Source of the DNA: Oryzisolibacter propanilivorax
Lineage (GTDB): Bacteria; Pseudomonadota; Gammaproteobacteria; Burkholderiales; Burkholderiaceae_C
Direction: 5' to 3'
Length of the DNA stretch: 64,000 bases
Assembly (NCBI RefSeq): GCF_900103645.1
Contig: NZ_FNHP01000001.1
Location: 558,001 to 622,000 of the forward strand
The notes below the pieces were generated by a model. It saw only the letters and a list, made by a program, of their open reading frames with translations, made no database searches and was not told the origin of the DNA. Each line of letters starts with the position of its first letter. Within the stretch, counting starts at the first letter, position 1. Below, piece after piece: positions 21,342 through 29,455 of this stretch. The position numbers were made by a program, and so were the translations under genes.

Positions 21342-22487
21342 ATGGCCGAACGCGTCATCCCCATCGTGGACCATCGGGCGCCGGTCCTCAGCCCGTCCCG
21401 CTTCACCCAAGCCCCGTCTCCGGCACCCAGCGGCACCCTGCTGGACGCGCGCGGCCGGCCGCTGCGCGACCTGCGCATCAGCGTGACCGACCGCTGCAAC
21501 TTCCGCTGCAGCTACTGCATGCCCAAGGAAGTCTTCGACAAGCACTACCAGTACCTGCCGCATGGCGACCTGCTGAGCTTCGAGGAGATCACGCGCATCT
21601 CGCGCCTGTTCCTGGCGCATGGCGTGCGCAAGCTGCGCCTGACCGGCGGCGAACCGCTGTTGCGCAAGCACCTGGAGCGGCTGGTCGAGCAGCTGGCCCT
21701 GCTGCGCACCGTGGACGGGCGCGCGCCCGACCTGACGCTGACCACCAACGGCTCGCTGCTGGCGCGCAAGGCGCGCGCCCTCAAGGACGCCGGCCTGTCA
21801 CGCGTCACCGTCAGCCTGGACAGTTTGCAGGACGAGGTGTTCCGGCGCATGAACGACATGGACTTCCCGGTGCGGGCGGTGCTGGACGGCATCGAGGCCG
21901 CGCACGCCGTGGGGCTGGAGCACATCAAGGTCAACATGGTCGTCAAGCGCGGCACCAACGACCACGAGATCCTGCCCATGGCGCGGCACTTCCGCGGCAC
22001 CGGCATCACGCTGCGTTTCATCGAATACATGGACGTGGGCGCCACCAACGGCTGGCGCATGGACGAGGTGCTGCCCTCGGCGCAGGTCATCGAGCGTCTG
22101 ACGGCCGAGCTGCCGCTGGTGCCGCTGGCCGCCACCGCGCCGGGCGAGACCGCCAAGCGCTGGGGCTGGGCTGGCGCGGACGGCCGGCACGACCCCTCGC
22201 TGGGCGAGATCGGCGTCATCAGCAGCGTCACCCAGGCGTTCTGCGGCGATTGCAACCGCGCCCGCCTGTCCATGGAGGGGCGGCTGTACCTGTGCCTGTT
22301 CGCCTCCCAGGGCTGGGACCTGCGCGGCCTGCTGCGCGGCGGCGCCAGCGACGCCGAGGTGGAGGCGGCCATTACTGGCATCTGGGGGCAGCGCGAGGAC
22401 CGCTACTCCGAGTTGCGCGCCAGCCTGCCGGCAGATACGGCGCAGACCGGCAAGCGCCGCATTGAGATGAGCTACATCGGCGGCTGA
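21342..22487 (+). CDS. moaA: GTP 3',8-cyclase MoaA
   Basis: Radical-SAM enzyme that, with MoaC, turns GTP into cyclic pyranopterin monophosphate, the first step of molybdenum cofactor synthesis. The 381 residues contain the SAM cluster motif CNFRCSYC (Cys52, Cys56, Cys59), LTGGEPL, and a C-terminal second cluster region [11 protein letters not shown]...LYLC, and end in the conserved Gly-Gly (YIGG). The ATG at 21342 is taken over a TTG two codons upstream. It is followed after 8 bases by mobA. Confidence 0.95.
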   Translation: MAERVIPIVDHRAPVLSPSRFTQAPSPAPSGTLLDARGRPLRDLRISVTDRCNFRCSYCMPKEVFDKHYQYLPHGDLLSFEEITRISRLFLAHGVRKLRLTGGEPLLRKHLERLVEQLALLRTVDGRAPDLTLTTNGSLLARKARALKDAGLSRVTVSLDSLQDEVFRRMNDMDFPVRAVLDGIEAAHAVGLEHIKVNMVVKRGTNDHEILPMARHFRGTGITLRFIEYMDVGATNGWRMDEVLPSAQVIERLTAELPLVPLAATAPGETAKRWGWAGADGRHDPSLGEIGVISSVTQAFCGDCNRARLSMEGRLYLCLFASQGWDLRGLLRGGASDAEVEAAITGIWGQREDRYSELRASLPADTAQTGKRRIEMSYIGG

Positions 22488-22495
22488 CGACTTTC

Positions 22496-23155
22496 GTGCC
22501 TAGCTTTGCGCCTATTGCCGCCCATGACATCACCGCCTTGGTCCTAGCCGGCGGGCGCGGCAGCCGCATGGGAGGCGTGGACAAGGGACTGCAGCTGTTT
22601 CGCGGCGTGCCGCTAGCGTTGCATGCCGCGCGGCGCGTGCGGCCCCAGGTGGCCAGCGTCATGCTGAGCGCCAATCGCCATCTCCCTGAATACGCCGCTT
22701 GGGGCATGCCCGTGTGGCCCGACACCGACGGCAGTTTCGCTGGACCGCTGGCCGGCATCGCCGCCGGGCTGGCGCACTGCTCGACCCCGTGGATGCTCAC
22801 TGTGCCGTGCGATACGCCGTTGTTTCCTCAGGACCTGGCCGCACGCCTTGCGCAGGCCGCGCAGCAGGCCAGGGCTCCCGTCGCCATGGCTGCGGCGCCA
22901 CAGCCCGAACGCGATGGGCCGCTCCGGCTGCGCACCCACGCCGTGTTCTGCCTGGTGTCGGTAGCGCTGCATGAAGATCTGGAGGTTTTCCTGCGCGCGG
23001 GCGGGCGCCGTGTGCAGCAGTGGAGCGGGCAGCATGGCTGCGCCATCGCGGCGTTCGACCGCCCGGGAGACGATCCCCAGGCCTTTGCCAATGCCAACAC
23101 GCTGGAGCAGCTGCAAGAGCTGCACCGGCAGGATGGAGCTGCCAGGGCCCCCTGA
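22496..23155 (+). CDS. mobA: Molybdenum cofactor guanylyltransferase MobA
   Basis: Attaches GMP to molybdopterin to make the bis-MGD cofactor used by nitrate reductases and related enzymes. The 219 residues begin with a GTG codon (no in-frame ATG fits) and show the nucleotidyltransferase motif LAGGRGSRMGGVDKGL near residues 18-33, then a GPLAGIAAGL segment and a TVPCDTPLFP motif for metal and nucleotide. It is coupled to moaA by an 8-base gap, consistent with one cofactor operon. Confidence 0.92.
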   Translation: MPSFAPIAAHDITALVLAGGRGSRMGGVDKGLQLFRGVPLALHAARRVRPQVASVMLSANRHLPEYAAWGMPVWPDTDGSFAGPLAGIAAGLAHCSTPWMLTVPCDTPLFPQDLAARLAQAAQQARAPVAMAAAPQPERDGPLRLRTHAVFCLVSVALHEDLEVFLRAGGRRVQQWSGQHGCAIAAFDRPGDDPQAFANANTLEQLQELHRQDGAARAP

Positions 23156-23226
23156 GTCTGGGCAGCTGGCCCGATCGCTCTAGTGCCGGATTGGCGCGGG
23201 CGGTCGGACGGTCCCGCTCTGCCGCT

Positions 23227-25719
23227 TCAGCTACCGCTGTAGGCAGGATTGATCTTGACCTTGAAGTTCATCGCGCCGACGGCCTTGGCCTTGACCAGCC
23301 AGTACGCTCCTCCATTCGCCACTGCGGCGCCTGACACGTTGGTGGGCTTGAGGTAGCGGTCCTTCGGCAATATCCACACCATTTCATCCAGGCTGGTCGG
23401 GTGTGCGGCCGTGATACGGCTGGTCTGCGCGTCCAGGCGAGCCTCACTCCAGACAACCTGGTTGCGCTTGTCCATGAAGTCCGCCAGGCGTTCGATCGAA
23501 TACCATTTGAATTTCGCCTTCCCCTTGCTGTTGGCATAGGCAATCAGCCCCTTCATGACGTCCATCCAGTCGGCCGCCCCCGGCGGATGGGCATAGACCA
23601 TCCGCGCGGTGTTCTGTGCGATGTCGAAGTCGATCAGCGCCTGGTACCAACCCAGCACGTCTGTTTTCGGAACGTTGAAGTCCTGGAACTCCTCGAACGT
23701 CGCGTAGTTGCCAAAGGGCGTCACGGGAGAAACCCATAGACGGGGGTTCAGCAGGGCCCCGTCGCGGTACTGGCGCGTGACGCCCAGACCCGTGTGCCCA
23801 CCGAAATACGCGCCGACAACGCCCTGGCTCTCCAGCCACGTCATGGCCCACGTGGGATTGTTGCCTTGGGGCGCGGAGTAGTCGCGGCTGGGGCGGCCGA
23901 TGGCATTGGCCACCGCACGGCGGTTCTCCACCAGGTACGGCAGGAACTGCGTTTCGTTGGTTTCGTTGGCGTTGTTGCCGTAATAGTCGTGGATCCAGCC
24001 CCCGTGAGAACCCACCGAATGCCCGAGCGCGACCATGCGCTGCAGGAACGCCCGTGCGGTGGGGTTATGGTCCAGGTCAAATCCGGCGCCGTCGCCGATG
24101 GTGATCGTGTCAGGGCCAGCTGTCATGTGCATCGAAGTGCCGGCGTTCTTGAAGATGCCCGCTTTTTCCAGCGCCAGCATCGGCGCCTGCGCGGCCTTGG
24201 AGTCGAGGTGCCAGTTGAAGGTGATGCCAGGAACAGCCTTGGGCATGGCCGACAGGCGGATGCCGTCCAGCACGTTCTTCACGAAGTAGCCCAGGAACCC
24301 GTGCATCGGCAGCGCGTCTGTGCGGCCCTTCAGGTAGGTCAGTGGCAGGTTGACGAACATCACCTGGCCTGCGCCGTAGTGGTTGACGCCTGCCACCAGA
24401 CCGAAGTCAGGCGACGTCGCCAGCGTGGTGCCAAGGTAGTCACCTTCCGTCTGGTAAGTAGGATAGATCAGATAGCCCAGCAGGTAACCACTGTATGCAT
24501 GGCGCTCGTCGGGGCCTGTGTCGGTGGCCGCCTTGGGCCACAGCGCATCCTGAGCGTCGGCGCCCTTGTCTATCTCGTCATCCGCGGCTACCAGCGGGCG
24601 GCTCGTGGACGAGGTCAGCGCAACCCGCGTGGAACGCGTCGGAGCTGCCCCCTTGAACGCCCTGCCGTAGCGGATCTTGACCGTGCGCGCGGGCTTTGCA
24701 CTGGCGCCTGCGCGTTCGCGTTGTGAGTAGGACGGCAGCATCTGGAACTGCTGGGGATCGAATCCCCGCGCGCCCCCCGGGTCGGACACGCTGGGCGCCA
24801 GGTACAGCGACTCGTGCTCGGCGACGCCCGCCGCGTCGAGAAGCGGTATGCCTCGATCGCTGGCCGCCGCACGCGCCTTGCCCTGGAGGGAGGGCGTCGC
24901 TTCCGAAACTCCAGCCGACGAGCGTGCTGCCTGGGCATCGGGTGGGTAGGCTGCCGACTTGCCCGGCGGCACTAGCAACTCGCGCAGCGTGCTGCGCATG
25001 GCCGTCACCGGCCCCAGGCCCGTGGTCTTGTCCAGGTACTTGTCGTAGAGGATGTAGTCGACCCCTGCCAAGTCGCTCAGGCGCGACTTCGGAATTGGGA
25101 ACACCGGCACGCCGTCGCCATTTAACGTCAGGGCGGCGAAGTCGAACGTCAGGAACGTCTTGCCCCCCGCCTGGGTGTAGGCCCGCACGGCAGCCACAAG
25201 TTCGTCGGTGCCGATGGCGTGGATCGAGTCGGGCAGCACCAAGCCGGCATAGCCCAGGGCGCCCGCGGTGCCCATGGACAGGAACTGCGAGTCCGTGACG
25301 ACCGCGGTGCGCGCTCCGACTTCCGAGGTGGCATCCAGCCAGGCGGTTACACCCGGATCGGATGGCGAGAGAGCATCCGGGATGAGCAGCATGAGCTGCC
25401 CGGGATCGGCAGCCACCGCGGGTACGGCGGCAGGCGCAGCGGGCGGCGCATCCAACGACGCCGCAGCCAGTCGGCGCGTGGCGACCGGCACTCTTTCGCC
25501 AGGCGGCGGCGAGGAGGGAACTTCTACTGCCGCTCCTACCAGGGGTGCCACGGGTGAGGTGCCAACAGAGGCATGGGCTGAAACCGGGGCGGCTTCGTCC
25601 TCGCCTCCGCCCCCGCCGCATGCCGCAAGAGCCGTGACCATCGCCCACAGCACGGCCGGCGCCGCGGCCCGTCGCCAGAGCCCGGCGGCAGCGTGGGTAG
25701 TTCTCGCTTGGGCTGTCAT
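23227..25719 (-). CDS. Polysaccharide deacetylase-like lipoprotein
   Basis: An 830-residue exported lipoprotein: signal peptide with lipobox LAAC (Cys34) followed by GGGGG, then a low-complexity linker. Residues about 105-200 resemble a class I glutamine-amidotransferase-like fold (LMLLIPDALSPSDPGV, AGLVLPDS). Residues about 495-720 look like a NodB-type or PelA/Agd3-type deacetylase with candidate metal ligands Asp506 (WHLDS), His572 and His577 (SHGGWIH) and His711 (YAHPP). It is the last gene of the exopolysaccharide cluster and may trim N-acetyl groups from the exported polymer. The family match is by eye only, and residues in motif 1 are not the canonical TFDD. Confidence 0.7.
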   Translation of the reverse strand: MTAQARTTHAAAGLWRRAAAPAVLWAMVTALAACGGGGGEDEAAPVSAHASVGTSPVAPLVGAAVEVPSSPPPGERVPVATRRLAAASLDAPPAAPAAVPAVAADPGQLMLLIPDALSPSDPGVTAWLDATSEVGARTAVVTDSQFLSMGTAGALGYAGLVLPDSIHAIGTDELVAAVRAYTQAGGKTFLTFDFAALTLNGDGVPVFPIPKSRLSDLAGVDYILYDKYLDKTTGLGPVTAMRSTLRELLVPPGKSAAYPPDAQAARSSAGVSEATPSLQGKARAAASDRGIPLLDAAGVAEHESLYLAPSVSDPGGARGFDPQQFQMLPSYSQRERAGASAKPARTVKIRYGRAFKGAAPTRSTRVALTSSTSRPLVAADDEIDKGADAQDALWPKAATDTGPDERHAYSGYLLGYLIYPTYQTEGDYLGTTLATSPDFGLVAGVNHYGAGQVMFVNLPLTYLKGRTDALPMHGFLGYFVKNVLDGIRLSAMPKAVPGITFNWHLDSKAAQAPMLALEKAGIFKNAGTSMHMTAGPDTITIGDGAGFDLDHNPTARAFLQRMVALGHSVGSHGGWIHDYYGNNANETNETQFLPYLVENRRAVANAIGRPSRDYSAPQGNNPTWAMTWLESQGVVGAYFGGHTGLGVTRQYRDGALLNPRLWVSPVTPFGNYATFEEFQDFNVPKTDVLGWYQALIDFDIAQNTARMVYAHPPGAADWMDVMKGLIAYANSKGKAKFKWYSIERLADFMDKRNQVVWSEARLDAQTSRITAAHPTSLDEMVWILPKDRYLKPTNVSGAAVANGGAYWLVKAKAVGAMNFKVKINPAYSGS

Positions 25720-25778
25720 GGTGAATTCCCTTGGTGGTGGGTGAACGGGCGCGACCTTGCTGGTTCAGCGCAGGCCGG

Positions 25779-26597
25779 TCAGGCTTTGGCGACAGTACGC
25801 GCCGCCGCTCGCGCGGCTCGCGCGACACTACGGCGCTCGGAGACGGACGCTTTGCTGACAAAGTAGGAATAGATGCCGAGCTGCGCGAGCACGGGAGGCA
25901 GAAAGGTCGCGAGCAGGTAGATGGGCAGCAGCACCAAGGTGTTCGTCTCATGCACGATCCACACCAGGGTGCCGACGTGGAACGGTGCGCTGACTACTAC
26001 AAAAGCTACGGCAACCAAGGTGGCCAGAAGCTTTTGCAGCATTCCGAGCGGAAATATGTACAGCAACGCCGCGTGCAGCACTGGCATGATCCAGAGCAAG
26101 ATGCCGTTGATCTGCATCAGGCTGTTGAAGTAATCCGACACCTGGACCTGGAACAGGGTTGGAAACCAGAGAAAAGCCAGGGAGCTCCCCATGCCCAAGA
26201 ACGTCGTGACACGCCAGAAATAGATGAAAGGCAGATGGCGTCTAGGTACTAGCAGGGAGACAACGAACAAAAGCGCCAGCACCACCAGCGTCACCCACGC
26301 CTGCACCACCGTTGGGGCATTGGCCGTCACCTGCATGGTTACGGCATCCCACCGGCGACCGAGAAAATAGAAGGGCTCGAGCGTGATTGCCGACCCGGGT
26401 CCGATGCCCAAGCGCGGCCATGCCCATGCCAAGAGGTCATGCCACAGCGCCTGCACGTGGCGAAACCCCAATGCGAGACACAGCCAGCACACGAGCAGCA
26501 GCGCCAGCACTTCAAGGGTCTGCCCGGTGCTCCAGGAGTAAGAACGCAAACCGCGCTGCTGGCGGGTCGTTTCGATGCGGCGTGGGCGTATCGTCAT
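25779..26597 (-). CDS. Polytopic membrane protein of the polysaccharide cluster
   Basis: A 272-residue protein I do not recognise. It has about seven hydrophobic segments: near residues 24-48, 85-110, 120-145, 160-180, 182-205, 208-225 and 228-250. The N-terminus and C-terminus are both strongly basic. The start lies 5 bases past the stop of the YaiO-type gene, so it is translationally linked to it. A role as partner of the synthase, or in export or c-di-GMP input, is possible, but no domain supports a specific job. Confidence 0.75.
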   Translation of the reverse strand: MTIRPRRIETTRQQRGLRSYSWSTGQTLEVLALLLVCWLCLALGFRHVQALWHDLLAWAWPRLGIGPGSAITLEPFYFLGRRWDAVTMQVTANAPTVVQAWVTLVVLALLFVVSLLVPRRHLPFIYFWRVTTFLGMGSSLAFLWFPTLFQVQVSDYFNSLMQINGILLWIMPVLHAALLYIFPLGMLQKLLATLVAVAFVVVSAPFHVGTLVWIVHETNTLVLLPIYLLATFLPPVLAQLGIYSYFVSKASVSERRSVARAARAAARTVAKA

Positions 26598-26602
26598 GGT
26601 CG

Positions 26603-27487
26603 TCAGAAGTCCATAAAAATGCCGATTTGCAAGCCTGCGCGGTGGTAATAGGGATTGCGGTAGAGCTGCGTTCCCAGGACATAGCCCCAGCGCCGGGTGA
26701 CCCATTGGCGCCACTGCAGCGTGGCCTCGGTGGAGCGAAAGCGCACATCCGCCGGCAAGTCCAGGCCTGCGGCCACCGGCAGGTAGCCCTCTTGGCCGTG
26801 CTCGAGGCGCAGCGCCACGGTGCGCTGGCCCACCTGTCCCACGGTGCCCGCGATGAACGCGCGCGTGCTCGTGACGGAGCCGGGACTGGAGCGGTTGACC
26901 GACACGCCAGCCTCCCCCGTCCAGCCGGCAGGCGCGTAATACAGCAACGTGGCGCGCAGGGCGTTGTCGTGGTGGATGTGGTCGCCGCTGGCGGCATGCA
27001 TGAACGCAAGGCCTGTCACCCAACGGCGCTCCTCGCCCCATTTGCGGAACGCACCCGCATCCAGTCGGTAGCGGTTTTGAAAGCTTGCGGTGGCGCCCGA
27101 GATACCCACCAGGCCGTACCAGTCTGGCGAGAAGTCATAGACCACCGACAGAGCGCCGACGGTGCCGGTCTCGCCGAAATGCCGCTGGCTGGCCACGCTC
27201 CAGTGCAGCACGGTGCCCGAAGCCGGACTGAAGTGCCCGAGCGCGTAGCCCTCGGTCCAGTGCTGCAGCCCGTCGCTCAGATGCGCTCCCGCCACGCCCA
27301 CCTCGACACTGCCGGTGGTCGGCTTTGGAGAGACCACGTCTTCCATTGTGGAGGCCAAAGGCATGGAGACGGCGTCGCCGCCTGCGGCCTGTGCGAGCGC
27401 GCCCTCCGCCAGGCAGCAGCCGGCCGCAATAATCAAGGCAGCGCGCTGTAAGGGCGGCGCGAGTGCCGGGATCGAACCAAAGCTCAT
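26603..27487 (-). CDS. YaiO family outer-membrane beta-barrel protein
   Basis: A 294-residue outer-membrane protein. The signal peptide ends near GALAQA. The rest alternates short amphipathic strands (VEVGVAGAHLSDG, TVLHWSVASQRHFGETG, GLVGISGATASF) and ends with Phe (QIGIFMDF), the usual barrel insertion signal. It matches the YaiO-type barrel (TIGR04390) seen beside GT2 synthases in E. coli. AGGAGA is 9 bases before the ATG at 27487. In this cluster it is the likely polymer exit pore or a barrel that assists export. Family assignment from pattern is fairly firm; pore function is inferred. Confidence 0.75.
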   Translation of the reverse strand: MSFGSIPALAPPLQRAALIIAAGCCLAEGALAQAAGGDAVSMPLASTMEDVVSPKPTTGSVEVGVAGAHLSDGLQHWTEGYALGHFSPASGTVLHWSVASQRHFGETGTVGALSVVYDFSPDWYGLVGISGATASFQNRYRLDAGAFRKWGEERRWVTGLAFMHAASGDHIHHDNALRATLLYYAPAGWTGEAGVSVNRSSPGSVTSTRAFIAGTVGQVGQRTVALRLEHGQEGYLPVAAGLDLPADVRFRSTEATLQWRQWVTRRWGYVLGTQLYRNPYYHRAGLQIGIFMDF

Positions 27488-27512
27488 CACGTTGCGTCTC
27501 CTGTCGGCAGGT

Positions 27513-28508
27513 TCATATGACACCCGGGAGTGGGGTGAGCGAAGCGCCCAACTGACGCGTGCAGGCAACGCCGATGGATCGATGCGCCAACGCCGCATCG
27601 GCCATGGCGTCCAGGACTGTCCAGCCCACGTTGCCAGACGACGAACGGACCGACAGCCGCCAGCAGGCAGCTTCGGCGGGTGCCAGGCCGTGGATGTTCC
27701 AAGCCACGATGCCCCATGCGTAGTGGTCGTTCTGGCGGTTCAGCCACGTGGCGCTGTATTGGGCTAGCCAGCCAGCCATGTCAGCCGCTGCCTGCGCTTT
27801 GGGCAACATGCCGCTGCCCCAGAGATACGTCGGCGCCAGCGCATGCGGATAAAAGCTCTCGCGCTCTAGCGCAGGCAGCGCGGGCAGCCACTGGCCGTTG
27901 TGGCGAAAGCGCTGTCCGATGGCAGTGGCCAGGTTCGCCGCAGCCGTGGTCTGACGGGAGATTTTCAGCGCCTCGTATACCTCGATGTTGTCCATAAGGT
28001 AGTACGCGGACTGGCCCGGAAACACCTGGTACAGGCCGTTGCCCGGGTCGCGCAAAGACACAAGCAGTGCAGCCGCGCGGCGCTCCGCGGTGCTGGTGTC
28101 GACGCGTTCGAGCATACCTATCCACCCGCGCGCCCTTGCCAGGCGGATGAGGTGGATGGTGGTGGCCGCAGTCGAGTCGTCGGCGTCCGCCGCCATGCAG
28201 GCCACCCATGTCGAGTCCTCACGTGTGCAAAAGCGGTCGAAGCCGCCGTCCTTGCGCTGGCGCGGCAGCAGCCAGGCCAGCCACGCTTTCAGCTCGACCC
28301 GCACGTCAAGGCCCGAGTCCATCGCGATGATCAGCGCCTTGTTGGCGAAGTATGGGTCCGCTACTGTGCCCCCCACCAGAACGGTGAAACTCCCGTCGGC
28401 GCCCTGGAAGGCCCGCCAGGGCGCGGGCTCGGGTACAGATGCAGACATCGCAGGGCCGCACGCCAAAAACAGACTGGCGACCAGCGCGGGCAGCGCGAGC
28501 GGCTTCAC
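27513..28508 (-). CDS. Secreted alpha/alpha-toroid protein, possible glycosidase
   Basis: A 331-residue exported protein. The GTG start at 28508 follows GGAGGAGG and overlaps the upstream stop by 4 bases. The signal peptide ends near AMSASVPE. The mature part is alpha-helical with RKDGGFDRFCT, then DADDSTAATTIHLIRLA, and later NDHYAWGIVAWNIHGL, a pattern typical of (alpha/alpha)6 toroid folds such as GH families that act on uronate or hexosamine polymers. Conserved acidic residues around DADDS are candidate catalytic groups. A periplasmic role in trimming or releasing the polymer is plausible, but I cannot place it in a named family. Confidence 0.7.
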   Translation of the reverse strand: MKPLALPALVASLFLACGPAMSASVPEPAPWRAFQGADGSFTVLVGGTVADPYFANKALIIAMDSGLDVRVELKAWLAWLLPRQRKDGGFDRFCTREDSTWVACMAADADDSTAATTIHLIRLARARGWIGMLERVDTSTAERRAAALLVSLRDPGNGLYQVFPGQSAYYLMDNIEVYEALKISRQTTAAANLATAIGQRFRHNGQWLPALPALERESFYPHALAPTYLWGSGMLPKAQAAADMAGWLAQYSATWLNRQNDHYAWGIVAWNIHGLAPAEAACWRLSVRSSSGNVGWTVLDAMADAALAHRSIGVACTRQLGASLTPLPGVI

Positions 28509-29455
28509 GAGGCCTCCTCCGACACATGGCAGCCGCCGACCGACGCGATCGCGCCGAACACAGCAACCGAGGGACCGAGCACGACATCCCAACCGGAGAC
28601 GCTGCAGGGTATCGAAGGCGAGCCCGCGTGAGTGCCGCGCCCCAGTTCGACGCGCCAGCCCGCTGAAATCGGCCCCTGAATGCGATTGAAACCCCGGCAG
28701 CGAATTTGACCCTCGGCAAACAAGGCGCCCTGCGCGGAGGCGCCCTCTGCCAGATCGATGTTCCCGTGCGCCTTGACGTGGCCGACAACGCGTGCGCCTT
28801 CGCCCAGCAGGAGATTACCGCCCACCACCAGGTCGGCAAAGCGCACCTCGCCGGCTTCGATCAGCAAATCCCCGGCGTGCCGTTCAGGCATCAGCGCCAA
28901 GGGCGTGGGAGCACCTTCGGCCTCGACGTCTTCCGGAGGCACCAGCAGTGGTGCCGTGACGATGCATGGAGCCGCCATCCGAAACGCCTGGGAGCCTGCA
29001 GCCAGCACCACCAGCGATTCGGCGCTGGTGCGGCCGTTGAGCACGACCGGACCATGGCTCACGATGGACTCGGCGTGCACCAGGTGGCGTACCTGCGCCC
29101 CCCGCTCCATTTCCAGTCTCATTCCCGAGATCAAAATGTCAGCGGTAGCGTCTTGCTCCATGCGTACGGCCCGGGAAGTGCGCACCGACGGAATGTGGAC
29201 TGCTATGGGCACCACGTAGGCTTCTCCCTTGAGCCAGGAACCCGCCTGCTCCACGGACGCGAGATCAGGCAGTTGCGGTGCCAGCACCTGAAGGCGGTAG
29301 GCCGTCTCGCCGCTGTCTGCATCGTCGATGGGAATGGGCCCGATGTCCCGCCGCTGCCTGAGTTCGGTGAAAGCAGGCAGCAGGGGCAGCAGGAACAGGG
29401 CTATCGCGACCGAGGTCCAGACCAGGCCCCAGCCGATGGGGTTCATTTCGGTCAT
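28505..29455 (-). CDS. Membrane-anchored bactofilin-like (polymer-forming) protein
   Basis: A 316-residue protein with one N-terminal transmembrane helix (residues 5-29) and a repetitive beta-helix-like body. The stretch from about 190 to 290 has the short Gly/Val/Ile repeats of bactofilins: VVGGNLLLGEGARVVGHVKAHGN, then GASAQGALFAEGQIRCRG. Bactofilins polymerise without nucleotide and act as scaffolds for envelope enzymes. Start and stop each overlap the neighbours by 4 bases (ATGA and GTGA), so it is made together with the synthase upstream. A scaffold for the synthase complex is the natural reading, as inference. Confidence 0.72.
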   Translation of the reverse strand: MTEMNPIGWGLVWTSVAIALFLLPLLPAFTELRQRRDIGPIPIDDADSGETAYRLQVLAPQLPDLASVEQAGSWLKGEAYVVPIAVHIPSVRTSRAVRMEQDATADILISGMRLEMERGAQVRHLVHAESIVSHGPVVLNGRTSAESLVVLAAGSQAFRMAAPCIVTAPLLVPPEDVEAEGAPTPLALMPERHAGDLLIEAGEVRFADLVVGGNLLLGEGARVVGHVKAHGNIDLAEGASAQGALFAEGQIRCRGFNRIQGPISAGWRVELGRGTHAGSPSIPCSVSGWDVVLGPSVAVFGAIASVGGCHVSEEAS

